The notes below the pieces were generated by a model that worked only from the letters and a program-made list of their open reading frames with translations, had not been told where the DNA came from and ran no database searches. Below, piece by piece: positions 32,591 through 40,761 of a stretch of DNA of 64,000 nt. Position 1 is the first letter of the stretch; each line of letters begins with the position of its first letter. A program made the translations under genes and the position numbers. The DNA comes from Candidatus Merdivicinus intestinigallinarum (GTDB lineage: Bacteria > Bacillota > Clostridia > Oscillospirales > Ruminococcaceae): the NCBI GenBank assembly GCA_018713335.1, contig DVOW01000043.1:1-64000 (forward strand), given 5' to 3'.

Positions 32591-33325
32591 TTATTGGCAG
32601 GCTTTTTTCCAGCACACCCCCGCCGCCAGAATATCCAGGGGAATCCCGGCCAGGAAAGCCAAAAACGCCCACAGAAAATGGCTCCCCAAATCGCCCCAGT
32701 AGGCCGTCTGGGGCAAAGTGGAAAGGGCCGCCAGCTGTTCTTTGTAAAAGGGGAAATCCAGGATAAAGTCCGGCGGCAGCAAATCCCCCGGCAGGAAAAA
32801 CTGGAATGAAAGCAGCCACCGCAGCAGAAAAAGCCCCGCCACCAGCATGACGCACCAGCCAATGGCCCCCATGAGCAGCCCCACCATGTGCTTTTCCACC
32901 CACTGGCCGAAATAACATTCTCCCTGTTCCGAACGGTAAAGGACCGCCGCCTTTTTGACGCTGTACACCATGATGCACCCAAAGGCCAGGAGCACCAGGC
33001 ATCCCCACAGCCAAAGGGTGAGCTTTGGAAACTGTTCCAGCACTTTGTTCCCGGACACATACCGGACGGCCGCCTCCGGCCCCAATGCTTCCGCCAATTT
33101 CTGCCGGAAAAACGGCTTGCCGTTGTCAAACACCGCACCGCAGCCTTCCTCCGGGGAAAACTCCGTCCGGTACTGGCCGGAAAGCAGCTCCATCTGCTCC
33201 GCCGTCACGCCGAACACCTCCGCCCGGTCGGGATTCCCGGCAAAATCCCGGACAGCCCACACCTGAACTCCCAGCAAAAGGAGCATCAAAATTCCCAAAA
33301 CGCCCAGTGTAATTTTCTTTCTCAT
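32591..33325 (-). CDS. Multi-pass membrane protein of unknown function
   Basis: A 244-residue protein I do not recognise. A transmembrane helix follows the start (about 6-24, LGVLGILMLLLLGVQVWAV), then an extracellular stretch (about 25-100). Further helices are at about 103-122 (LTLWLWGCLVLLAFGCIMVY), 148-172 (MVGLLMGAIGWCVMLVAGLF) and 218-240. It is the last gene of the leftward sigma-factor/ABC operon and overlaps the upstream 128-residue gene by 4 nt, so it is probably an accessory part of that system. No family or catalytic motif is visible. Confidence 0.7.
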   Translation of the reverse strand: MRKKITLGVLGILMLLLLGVQVWAVRDFAGNPDRAEVFGVTAEQMELLSGQYRTEFSPEEGCGAVFDNGKPFFRQKLAEALGPEAAVRYVSGNKVLEQFPKLTLWLWGCLVLLAFGCIMVYSVKKAAVLYRSEQGECYFGQWVEKHMVGLLMGAIGWCVMLVAGLFLLRWLLSFQFFLPGDLLPPDFILDFPFYKEQLAALSTLPQTAYWGDLGSHFLWAFLAFLAGIPLDILAAGVCWKKACQ

Positions 33326-33708
33326 GACGTGATTTCCTCCGTAATCCGGACTTTCATGCCGTCCTGCAAGGGCTTCGTGCTGTACCGGACAATGGGGATT
33401 CCCGGCGGCAGGCCCCCGGAAACAGCCGCCAGCCCGTCCTTTTCCGCGGCAATCCGGACGGTGGCCTGGTAGGCCCGGCCGTCCTGCACATAATAAACGG
33501 CGTATTCATCCGCGCTTTTCGGGGTCAGGCAGGCTGTTGGCACCACGGTGTCGTACTTTTCTCCGTCCGGTTCCAGGGCGGTTTCTTCGGCGTAGATCAC
33601 CGCTGTTTCCGGACACATCAGATAGTCCACCTTCTGGCAGAGTAATGCGCAGAAGGACAGGGCCGCCAGAAACCCGGCGATCCTCCGCAGCATTTTTCTG
33701 TCTTTCAT
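33322..33708 (-). CDS. Small membrane-anchored protein, adaptor-like
   Basis: 128 residues from the ATG at 33708, which has GGGGGGA upstream. An N-terminal transmembrane or signal segment is at about 9-25 (RIAGFLAALSFCALLCQ). The rest is an exported beta-rich domain. The part VVPTACLTPKSADEYAVYYVQDG resembles the membrane-proximal end of RND/HlyD-type adaptor proteins, where a VPxxAL strand precedes a YVxxV strand; this is a loose resemblance only. It lies between the permease genes and a membrane-protein gene in the same operon. Function unknown. Confidence 0.65.
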   Translation of the reverse strand: MKDRKMLRRIAGFLAALSFCALLCQKVDYLMCPETAVIYAEETALEPDGEKYDTVVPTACLTPKSADEYAVYYVQDGRAYQATVRIAAEKDGLAAVSGGLPPGIPIVRYSTKPLQDGMKVRITEEITS

Positions 33709-33718
33709 GCCATCCCCC

Positions 33719-34492
33719 CTATTTGACGCAGCCCAGAGAAATGCCTTCCACCAGGTCGTCGTAGCAGAACCGGTAGAGCAAAATGGGCAGCACGCTGAAC
33801 AGAATCCCGCAGGCCGGGGCCGCCCCCTCAAACAGGGCTGAGGACCGGTTCAAGAGCACCGACAGCGGGAACTGGCTCAGTTCGTCCAGAAATACCACCG
33901 GCTGTTCCACCATAGACCAGTTGCTGAAAAACACCAGCACTACCGCCGCCGTAACAGCCGGACGGCACAAGGGGGCCGCTAACCTCCAAAAGAGGGCAAA
34001 TTCCCCTAACCCGTCAATGCGCCCAGCGTCCAGCAGTTCCCGGCTGATGCCCTTCATGTACTGGGCCAGGAGGAAGGCCGTGAAGGTGGAAAAGGCGCAG
34101 GGCAGGATCACCGCCCAGCGGCTCCCCAGCAGCCCCGTTTTCTGCAAAACGATGTACTGGGGCACCACCACCGCCTGGAACGGCAGAAGCATCAGCACCA
34201 CATAGAGCCAGTAAAGGGCGTTCCGGCCGGGGAACCGGTACTGGCTGAAGCCGTAACCGGCAAGCAAACTCACCGGGATGTTGATGAGAAGAATCAGGGC
34301 CGTGTTCAAAAGGGAGTTCCAAAACCCGGTGTAAAATTCCATGTTTTGGAGCAAGGCCCGCCCGTACTGCTCCAATGTCACCGGCAAGGGGCCGGGATAC
34401 CGCAGCGACCCAGCGATGACCCCGGCAAAGGGCAGCAGGCAGACCAGGGCGGAAATTGTTGCCAGCCACCATCCGGCTTTTTTTACCCGCAT
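33719..34492 (-). CDS. Carbohydrate ABC transporter permease (MalG type)
   Basis: A 257-residue inner-membrane permease with about six helices. The EAA loop that docks the ATPase is visible as ELLDAGRIDGLGEFALFWRL (about residues 155-174). The LLNTALILLINIPVSLLAGYGFSQY region is typical of the MalG/CUT1 family. It starts immediately after the MalF-type gene stop. No ATPase gene is present in the operon, so a shared MsmX/MsmK-like ATPase encoded elsewhere is expected. Confidence 0.88.
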   Translation of the reverse strand: MRVKKAGWWLATISALVCLLPFAGVIAGSLRYPGPLPVTLEQYGRALLQNMEFYTGFWNSLLNTALILLINIPVSLLAGYGFSQYRFPGRNALYWLYVVLMLLPFQAVVVPQYIVLQKTGLLGSRWAVILPCAFSTFTAFLLAQYMKGISRELLDAGRIDGLGEFALFWRLAAPLCRPAVTAAVVLVFFSNWSMVEQPVVFLDELSQFPLSVLLNRSSALFEGAAPACGILFSVLPILLYRFCYDDLVEGISLGCVK

Positions 34493-35341
34493 TTACATCC
34501 CCTCCTCCGCCGAGATTTTTTCCTGCCGCCACAAAAACACCGCCAGCACCGCCGAAATCCCCAGCACCAAGAGCAAGGCCGCCGTGCTCAGCCGCTGGTA
34601 ATTGAGCTTATAGAAATTGTTGTTCATGAAGTGCTGGAGCATATAGGCTTCCTGGGGCGGGCGGTCGCCGTAAAGGCCGTAAGCCTCTCTAAAAATCTGG
34701 AAGCTGTACATCAAAGACAGCACGCAGACAAAGAGGACCATGCCCCGGACGGAAGGCAGGATAATGTGCCAGACATACCGGGTTTTGGAGCCGGAATCCA
34801 GGGCAAAGGCTTCGCCGTACTCTTTGGGCAGGGAGGAAACCGCCCCGGCGAAGATCACCGCCATATACCCCACGTTTTTCACCAGGAAAAAGAAGGCCAG
34901 GGTTTCCCGGGCAAAGCCGCCGGTGAAAAAGTCAACGGTTGTCCCGCCGCAAAGCTGAATGAGCCGGTTCAGCGGCCCGTTTTCCCCAAAAACCGCCTGC
35001 CAGCCCAGCAAAGCGGCGGCTGTGGGCAGGGCCATGGGGATCAAAATGGCCCACCGCTGAAAGGAAAACCGGGAACCCGCCAGGGCAATCCCCAGAAGAA
35101 GGCCCAGAATCACCAAAAGGGGTACGCCCTCTAAGATAAAGAGCAGGGTATTTTTCACCGCCAGCCGGTAAGCGTCGTTTGCAAAAAGCTCCCGGAAATT
35201 GGCAAGGCCCGCGAACTCCGCCTTGCCCGTCCCTTTGGTAAAAGCGTAGCCGATGCTGGCGAAAAAGGGGACAATGACGAAGGCCGCCGTCCCTATGAGG
35301 CTGGGCAGGATAAACCACAGCCCCGTCCATTTTTTCCGCAT
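34493..35341 (-). CDS. Carbohydrate ABC transporter permease (MalF type)
   Basis: A 282-residue permease. The first helix is LWFILPSLIGTAAFVIVPFFASIGYAF, and a short periplasmic-side loop and further helices follow. An EAA-like segment, KEYGEAFALDSGSKTRYVWHI, lies near residue 180. It forms the heterodimeric pore with the MalG-type subunit encoded next. The solute-binding protein gene is 11 nt upstream. The transported sugar is probably an oligosaccharide, judging by the hydrolases nearby; this is inference. Confidence 0.88.
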   Translation of the reverse strand: MRKKWTGLWFILPSLIGTAAFVIVPFFASIGYAFTKGTGKAEFAGLANFRELFANDAYRLAVKNTLLFILEGVPLLVILGLLLGIALAGSRFSFQRWAILIPMALPTAAALLGWQAVFGENGPLNRLIQLCGGTTVDFFTGGFARETLAFFFLVKNVGYMAVIFAGAVSSLPKEYGEAFALDSGSKTRYVWHIILPSVRGMVLFVCVLSLMYSFQIFREAYGLYGDRPPQEAYMLQHFMNNNFYKLNYQRLSTAALLLVLGISAVLAVFLWRQEKISAEEGM

Positions 35342-35352
35342 AACCTTCTCCC

Positions 35353-37596
35353 CTATTCGTTTAAGTAGAGCCAGATTTCTTCCTCGGCCGCCGCCAGCAT
35401 TTGGTCCAGGGTTTCCTCATCGTCCAGATACTTCTGGAAATGGGCGGCAAAAAGGTTGGTGATTTCACTTTGCAGTTTCAAAGTATCAGCACCTTTGACA
35501 ATGGCTTCAAAATCTTCCATATTGGAGGGCGCATTATGGTAACTCATCCGTTCTAAAAAGTCCTTTTCCCAGCCTTCCTGGGTAACGGGAATTCCCCGGC
35601 GGTGCAGCGATTGAATTTCCTCGCTGTACAGGTACTCCAAAAACTTCCAGGCGGCGTCCGGGTTGTCGGAGGAAGCCGCAATTCCAAAGATGTCCTTACA
35701 TTCAAACTGCTGTCCCCCGGGCATGGGCAGGTAACAATAACCTTCCGGATAATAAGTTATTTGACGGCCAAAGTCATCCCCTATATAACCCTCACCAATA
35801 CCATATGGGCTGAACATACTGCCCATCAGCGGGTCAATAGGCGAAACATCCTGGATTTTTGCCAGCATGGGATCATCCTCAATGGCCTTGAAGGACTCCA
35901 ATGTTTCCCGGAACCAATCCCGGTTGAGAGAAACGGTTTTCTGCTCTACATCAATGAGCCGGGGCATACAGCTGTCGATCATCGCCCAGGCCACCAGATT
36001 TTTAGAACTGTTAAACAAAGGCGTTTCCGGCGAAGATTCTTTCAGCCTGGGCAGGAGATTGAAAACATCCGCCCAGCTGTCTAAGCCGTCCAAATTCACA
36101 CCCAGCTTCTCCGCCAAGGCCCCGTCCGCCACCAAGCAGGGAACCTGGTAGGTTACCGGCAGGCCCCGGGTGGCTCCGTTCATTTCTACGGCTTCCAGGA
36201 TACTGGGATTCAGGGTGGTGGAGATGCCGGATTCTTCCAGATACGGGGTCAGATCCAGCAGAGCATCGGATTGGAGGAAATTCTGCACCGGCAGGCCCTC
36301 CCCGGACAGGCTCACCACATCCCCCACATCCCCGGCCATGAGCCGGGCGGAAATTTTGTCCCGGTAGAGGTCGTAGGACTGCCAGTAAGCGTCTTCGGAA
36401 AGGTAGGCCGCGTCAATTTCCACATGTTCCTCCGGATATTTCTTTTGGAACCGGATGACAGCTTCCTTCAGAAAATCGTTGGCGTAAGGGACGGTAATGG
36501 AAAAAGTAGGTTCCTTTTCCTCCTTTTTGCCCCCCTCCTCAAAGGTAAAGGGGATAATCTGCTGGTAAGAACGGAAGTTCTCCCCTTCCCCTTCATACCC
36601 GGAGAAGTTGAAATATAAGGAACGGTCCTCCCCCATTGCGAAATCGGTCAAACTGTACAGCGGCTCTGAGGTAAAGGAGGTGTCCTGAATCAAAGTGAGG
36701 ATATACCGCAGATTATTTTCATTTCTGGAATCATTTGGACCTACAATGCCAGGATAATAGACGCCGACACCTTTCTCCGTGACCAGATAAATACGCCCGT
36801 CATACCGGTTGTATTCGATTTGATAAGGCATGTCGAACACTGGTTCCATCGAAACTTCTTTTTGGGCATTTACGTCATATTTGACATACGCATACTTAGA
36901 ACGCCGATTCAATCCGCCGGTCAAACTGTAAAAGTTGCCCTGGCCGTCAATGGCAGCATCCTGGGTGTCCGCATACTCCACAATCAAATTCCCGTCCCAG
37001 TCATAGACCTGCAAATAAGAGTCATTTGCTCCCTGTATTTCCCCCAGAACATACAAATAGGAATCGTCCGCCAAAATTTTGCGGATATGCAAATATTGCT
37101 CTTCGCCGGGTTTGTGCAATTCTTTAAGCTCTGCTGTCCGGTCAATTTCTCCGGCTTGGTCATATCGGTTCACAGTGACGAAATAAGTGCTTTTATCCAA
37201 AAAAGCCTCCAGGATATTCCCATGGAAATCCATGCCTATATAATTAGAAGGAGGCGTTTCGGGAGTTTCCGCGACCGCTGTCCCATCCTGCTTGACAAAA
37301 GACAAACCGTCCTCCGAATCCCTGTACCACACAATTTCCCCCTGAAAATTGAAGAAGGTATCCCCGAAGTAACCGCCCTTCTGTGTTTCTTTTTCATGGT
37401 AAAGGCCTTTTGGAACAGGGGCCTTTTGCTCTGTGGCTGTTTGGGAGGCTTCCGTTACGCTGTTTTCTGCGGACAGGGAAGATTCCGGCTTCGGGGAATC
37501 CTGCCCGGTCAGAAGGAAAGCGGCGGTCCCGCCTGCGGCCACCAAGACCAATGCCGCGGCCAGGATAGCGGCCTGCTGCTTTTTGCTGAGCTTCAT
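35353..37596 (-). CDS. Membrane-anchored beta-propeller plus extracellular solute-binding protein
   Basis: About 747 residues. A Lys-rich start and hydrophobic helix (about 8-30, AAILAAALVLVAAGGTAAF) have no lipobox Cys, so it may stay anchored rather than be a lipoprotein. Residues about 80-365 are propeller-like repeats (YLQVYDWDGNLIVEYADTQD, FYSLTGGL). Residues about 380-747 form a family 1 solute-binding domain (FSITVPYANDFLKEAVIRF, GLPVTYQVPCLVADG, NPDAAWKFLEYLYSEE). It aligns along its whole exported length with the upstream anti-sigma fusion but lacks the cytoplasmic anti-sigma part. It is followed directly by two permease genes, so it is the probable transport receptor. A GTG at 37647 is a possible earlier start. 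Confidence 0.8.
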   Translation of the reverse strand: MKLSKKQQAAILAAALVLVAAGGTAAFLLTGQDSPKPESSLSAENSVTEASQTATEQKAPVPKGLYHEKETQKGGYFGDTFFNFQGEIVWYRDSEDGLSFVKQDGTAVAETPETPPSNYIGMDFHGNILEAFLDKSTYFVTVNRYDQAGEIDRTAELKELHKPGEEQYLHIRKILADDSYLYVLGEIQGANDSYLQVYDWDGNLIVEYADTQDAAIDGQGNFYSLTGGLNRRSKYAYVKYDVNAQKEVSMEPVFDMPYQIEYNRYDGRIYLVTEKGVGVYYPGIVGPNDSRNENNLRYILTLIQDTSFTSEPLYSLTDFAMGEDRSLYFNFSGYEGEGENFRSYQQIIPFTFEEGGKKEEKEPTFSITVPYANDFLKEAVIRFQKKYPEEHVEIDAAYLSEDAYWQSYDLYRDKISARLMAGDVGDVVSLSGEGLPVQNFLQSDALLDLTPYLEESGISTTLNPSILEAVEMNGATRGLPVTYQVPCLVADGALAEKLGVNLDGLDSWADVFNLLPRLKESSPETPLFNSSKNLVAWAMIDSCMPRLIDVEQKTVSLNRDWFRETLESFKAIEDDPMLAKIQDVSPIDPLMGSMFSPYGIGEGYIGDDFGRQITYYPEGYCYLPMPGGQQFECKDIFGIAASSDNPDAAWKFLEYLYSEEIQSLHRRGIPVTQEGWEKDFLERMSYHNAPSNMEDFEAIVKGADTLKLQSEITNLFAAHFQKYLDDEETLDQMLAAAEEEIWLYLNE

Positions 37597-37643
37597 AACA
37601 TCACGACCTTTTTTATAATGGGAACATACAAAAGCTGTATGGT

Positions 37644-39968
37644 TCACTCCTCACCCGGTTTTAAAGCGGCGGCCAGGGCCTTCTCCGCGCTTTGGAGGGT
37701 TTCCTCCAAAGCCCAGCTGCCGTACAGGTACATGCGCAGCCGCAGGCCGAAAAGGTCCTCCATTTCCGAAGGCAGGGGGAGGGCCTCCCCACTCCGGCAG
37801 ACGGATTTCATATCCCGCAGCCGCTGTTTTTCCTCAGGGCCGGCATTGCCGGCGTATTCCTTCCAGAAGGCTTCCTCCGCGGCCAGGTTCATAGGGATAT
37901 GACGGAAAGTAAAGAGGGTCTGCCCTTCTTCACTGCAAAGGTATTCCAAAAATTCCCAGGCGGCATCCGGGTTTTGGGCGTCTTTGGGAATGGCGAAGGT
38001 TTCCCGGGGGGTAATCAGCCCGGCCACAGGCATAGGCAGCAGCCGGTAATCCGGGAAAACGGAAGCCATGCTGAAATCATCACTTAAAAATCCTTCGCCC
38101 AGGTCATACAGGGCAAACATACCGCCTGAAAGCGGGTCAAAAGAGGAGATTTCCCGTTCCTTTCCAAACTGCGGGTCGTTATAGGTTCCCCGCCAGGCCG
38201 CCAAGTCCCGCCGGAACCATTCCTGATCCAAAGATATGGTCTGCCGTTCTTCATCCGCCAATAGGGTCAGACCGCTTTGGAGCATGGCCCGGGTGATCTC
38301 CTCCTTTTCGCCGGAAAAGAGGGGCGTTTCCGGGGATTTTTCCTTTATTTCCGGAAGCAGGGCAAAAATATCCGCCCAGCTGTCTAAGCTGTCCAAATCC
38401 ACCCCTAATTTTTCCGCCATGGATCCATCGGCAATCAGGCAGGAAACTTCATAATTCACCGGCAGGCAGTTGAGCTGGCTGTCCTTGGCCATTTCTTCTA
38501 AAACAACAGGGTTCAGCTTGTCAGAAAGGCCGGATTTCTCCAGATATTCGGTCAAATCCATCAAATCAGGATGTTCCAGCATGTCCCGTGCCGGTAAAGT
38601 GTTCCCATCAAAAAGAATCAAATCTCCGGCCGTCCCGGCAGACAGGCGGCGCAGAAGCTCTTCCCGGTATTCGGAAGCGGATTCCGCATATTCATCCCAG
38701 GATGCGTAAACCGGGTCCACCAAAATCGTCCAGCCCGGATTCTCCCGTTCAAAGCGCATCACAGCGTCGTCCAGGTAATCGCTGGCGTAGGGCGCTGTAA
38801 CGGAAAAGTCCACCTGGATTTCCGGCGGCGGCGCGTCCTGGTCATGGACAAAGGATGAAAACTCCTGATAGGCGTACTCTTCGCCGTTTTCGTAGTTCCG
38901 GGTGAAACTATACACCAGCGTCCGGTCCTCCCCCACGGCAAAATCATAATAAAAAGACATATCTTCCGGGTAGAAGGAGGTGTCCTGCCCCACCGTCAGG
39001 ATGGTTTTCTCCTTTTGGCCGTTTTCCGGCCGGAGGACCGACACTTCCTTATTGGAGGACAGGTATAACAGGCCGTCCTCCCGGCTGTAATCGATCTGGC
39101 AGAAGGTTTCATTAAAAGGGACCATCCAGCTTTGCTCCCGGGTTTTGGCATTGACTTTCAGCAGAGAATAGTGCGTTTGGTGCTGAAGGCCGCCGGTGAC
39201 GGTGTAAACATTCCCTTCCCCGTCAATGGCCGCGTCCTCGGTTTCGGCGTATTCCGCACACAAATTCCCATTCCAGTCGTAAACCTGCAAATAGGCGGGG
39301 GGCCCTCCCGTCACACGGGCGATCAGGTAGAGATACTCCTCGTCGGCCATGAACTTTTGAATTTTCAGATACGGACTTCTGTGAAGCCCCTCCAGCCTGA
39401 CTGTGCGTTCCGGTTCCCCGTTTCCCTGGTAACGGACGACCGTTACCGCGCTGGTTTCCGGGTCCAGATCCGCCGTCAGCACATTTCCGTCAAAATCCAG
39501 GGCCGCTAAGCCGGAAATGCCGGCGGGGATCTCCTTCCGGACCTCCCCGGTGTAATCCACAAAGGCCGCGCTGTCCCCCTGTTTCTGTTCCCAAACGATC
39601 GCGCCTTCATAATAATAAAGCATATGGGAGGCGTTCCGGTCCGAAAAGGAAGGCAGTTCCGTATATTGGTGGTCCAGGCGGGCAAACAAGGCAAGCAGGC
39701 TTTCCTGCAAAGCGTCCGCCCCCACCGTCATGGAGGCTCCGGCCAGGCAGAAGCACAAAATTACAGCCGCCGCCCTTCTGCCGGCCGTATTCAAAAGCCG
39801 GTCGTACCGCAGCTTCCGGCGCAGGAAAAGGCCCTTCATCTTCTTTTGGAACCGCCGGGAGGGCGCCGGTTCCGGCATTTTTGCAAGCTGTTCCTCCGTA
39901 AGTTCCAGCTCCGTCATGCAGATTTCCGCCAGCGATCGTTCCAGGTCTTTTTCAGAAAATTCAGTCAA
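37644..39968 (-). CDS. Anti-sigma-like transmembrane protein fused to a beta-propeller and solute-binding domain
   Basis: A 774-residue protein with three parts. Residues 1-64 are cytoplasmic: an acidic helix, then SRRFQKKMKGLFLRRKLRYD and NTAGRRAAA, the layout of clostridial membrane anti-sigma factors encoded after ECF sigma genes. A transmembrane helix follows (about 65-85). Outside are propeller-like blades (115-375, YLQVYDWNGNLCAEYAETED) and an ABC family 1 solute-binding domain (388-774, FSVTAPYASDYLDDAVMRFE, LPVNYEVSCLIADG, NPDAAWEFLEYLCSEEGQ). The TTG start overlaps the sigma-factor gene end by 8 nt behind GGGGAGG, implying coupled synthesis. Inferred role: ligand binding outside releases the sigma factor inside. 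Confidence 0.8.
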   Translation of the reverse strand: MTEFSEKDLERSLAEICMTELELTEEQLAKMPEPAPSRRFQKKMKGLFLRRKLRYDRLLNTAGRRAAAVILCFCLAGASMTVGADALQESLLALFARLDHQYTELPSFSDRNASHMLYYYEGAIVWEQKQGDSAAFVDYTGEVRKEIPAGISGLAALDFDGNVLTADLDPETSAVTVVRYQGNGEPERTVRLEGLHRSPYLKIQKFMADEEYLYLIARVTGGPPAYLQVYDWNGNLCAEYAETEDAAIDGEGNVYTVTGGLQHQTHYSLLKVNAKTREQSWMVPFNETFCQIDYSREDGLLYLSSNKEVSVLRPENGQKEKTILTVGQDTSFYPEDMSFYYDFAVGEDRTLVYSFTRNYENGEEYAYQEFSSFVHDQDAPPPEIQVDFSVTAPYASDYLDDAVMRFERENPGWTILVDPVYASWDEYAESASEYREELLRRLSAGTAGDLILFDGNTLPARDMLEHPDLMDLTEYLEKSGLSDKLNPVVLEEMAKDSQLNCLPVNYEVSCLIADGSMAEKLGVDLDSLDSWADIFALLPEIKEKSPETPLFSGEKEEITRAMLQSGLTLLADEERQTISLDQEWFRRDLAAWRGTYNDPQFGKEREISSFDPLSGGMFALYDLGEGFLSDDFSMASVFPDYRLLPMPVAGLITPRETFAIPKDAQNPDAAWEFLEYLCSEEGQTLFTFRHIPMNLAAEEAFWKEYAGNAGPEEKQRLRDMKSVCRSGEALPLPSEMEDLFGLRLRMYLYGSWALEETLQSAEKALAAALKPGEE

Positions 39969-40509
39969 TTTGTTCCTCCCCTTTCATACGCTGCTGCAAT
40001 TTGTTGGTAATGGCGTGAAGCCGGTTGTAAACGGTCTTGGTGGAAATGTGGTACAAAGTCCCGATGTCCTGGGCCTTGATCTTGGAAAAATAGAACAGCT
40101 CAAGCATTTCCCGTTCTTCCGCCGGAAGCTCCAGGATACACCGTTTCAAGCGGCTCATGCAGTCCTTCTGTTCCAGGCGGGCGGCAATGTCCTCCGGTCC
40201 CGGCAGATTCTCCGGCATATCCTGCACTACCTTTTGCTCCCTTTGCCGGGAACGGCAAAGGTCCAATGCCGCATGGCGGACGCTTTTGCAGACCAGGGCT
40301 TTGGTCCGGGGGGACTCCGGCGGGCCGATATTGGGCAGGATCTTCAGGATATATAAAAAGGTTTCTTGCACCGCGTCCTCCGCCCGGGCCTGGTCGTTCA
40401 GGATGCGGCTGGCGATTTTCAGCATGGGCGGGCGGTAAAGCTCATAAATTGCGGTAAACTTGTCCTGTTCCCTTTCATCTGCAATGAGGGTCGTATAAAA
40501 AGCTAGCAT
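39961..40509 (-). CDS. ECF-type RNA polymerase sigma factor
   Basis: A 182-residue sigma-70 family protein. Region 2 is YELYRPPMLKIASRILNDQ followed by AEDAVQETFLYILK (about 23-58); region 4 is LPAEEREMLELFYF and then DIGTLYHISTKTVYNRLHA (about 126-168). Only these two regions are present, as in group 4 (extracytoplasmic function) factors. AAAGGAG lies 6 nt before the ATG. Its stop overlaps the start of the anti-sigma fusion gene. It probably directs transcription of its own operon and perhaps the neighbouring hydrolases once released. Confidence 0.88.
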   Translation of the reverse strand: MLAFYTTLIADEREQDKFTAIYELYRPPMLKIASRILNDQARAEDAVQETFLYILKILPNIGPPESPRTKALVCKSVRHAALDLCRSRQREQKVVQDMPENLPGPEDIAARLEQKDCMSRLKRCILELPAEEREMLELFYFSKIKAQDIGTLYHISTKTVYNRLHAITNKLQQRMKGEEQID

Positions 40510-40568
40510 AGGGTTCTCCTTTGGCTGTATTCAAAACGTCCCGCTGGGACGGGAGGTACAAAGCTCTG

Positions 40569-40596
40569 ATAATATAGAAGCGTTTTTCTTGGACAA
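40569..40596 (-). promoter_or_regulatory. Candidate promoter of the sigma/ABC operon, with spacer motif
   Basis: Minus strand TTGTCC (40591-40596), 16-bp spacer, TATTAT (40569-40574). The spacer begins AAGAAAAACGCT, sharing AGAAAAACGC with the first fucosidase promoter at nearly the same distance from the -35 box. A palindrome, CGTCCCGCTGGGACG (40537-40551), lies downstream in the leader. Confidence 0.5.
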
Positions 40597-40705
40597 AAAT
40601 GTAAAATAAATATCAAAAAATTAAAAACTCGCCTTTTACACACTTTCTGTGCAAGAATCTATAAAAATTACACAACGATTATCTTCCGGAAACTGGGCAA
40701 AAGAA

Positions 40706-40732
40706 AAATCCCAGTTTTCGCAACTGGGATTT
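40706..40732 (-). terminator. Terminator of the second fucosidase gene
   Basis: AAATCCCAGTT and AACTGGGATTT form an 11-bp stem with a 5-nt loop; on the minus strand TTCTTTTGCCC follows the last TTT of the stem. Confidence 0.82.
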
Positions 40733-40761
40733 TGGGCAGCGATAAACTGCCGGAAAAATAC

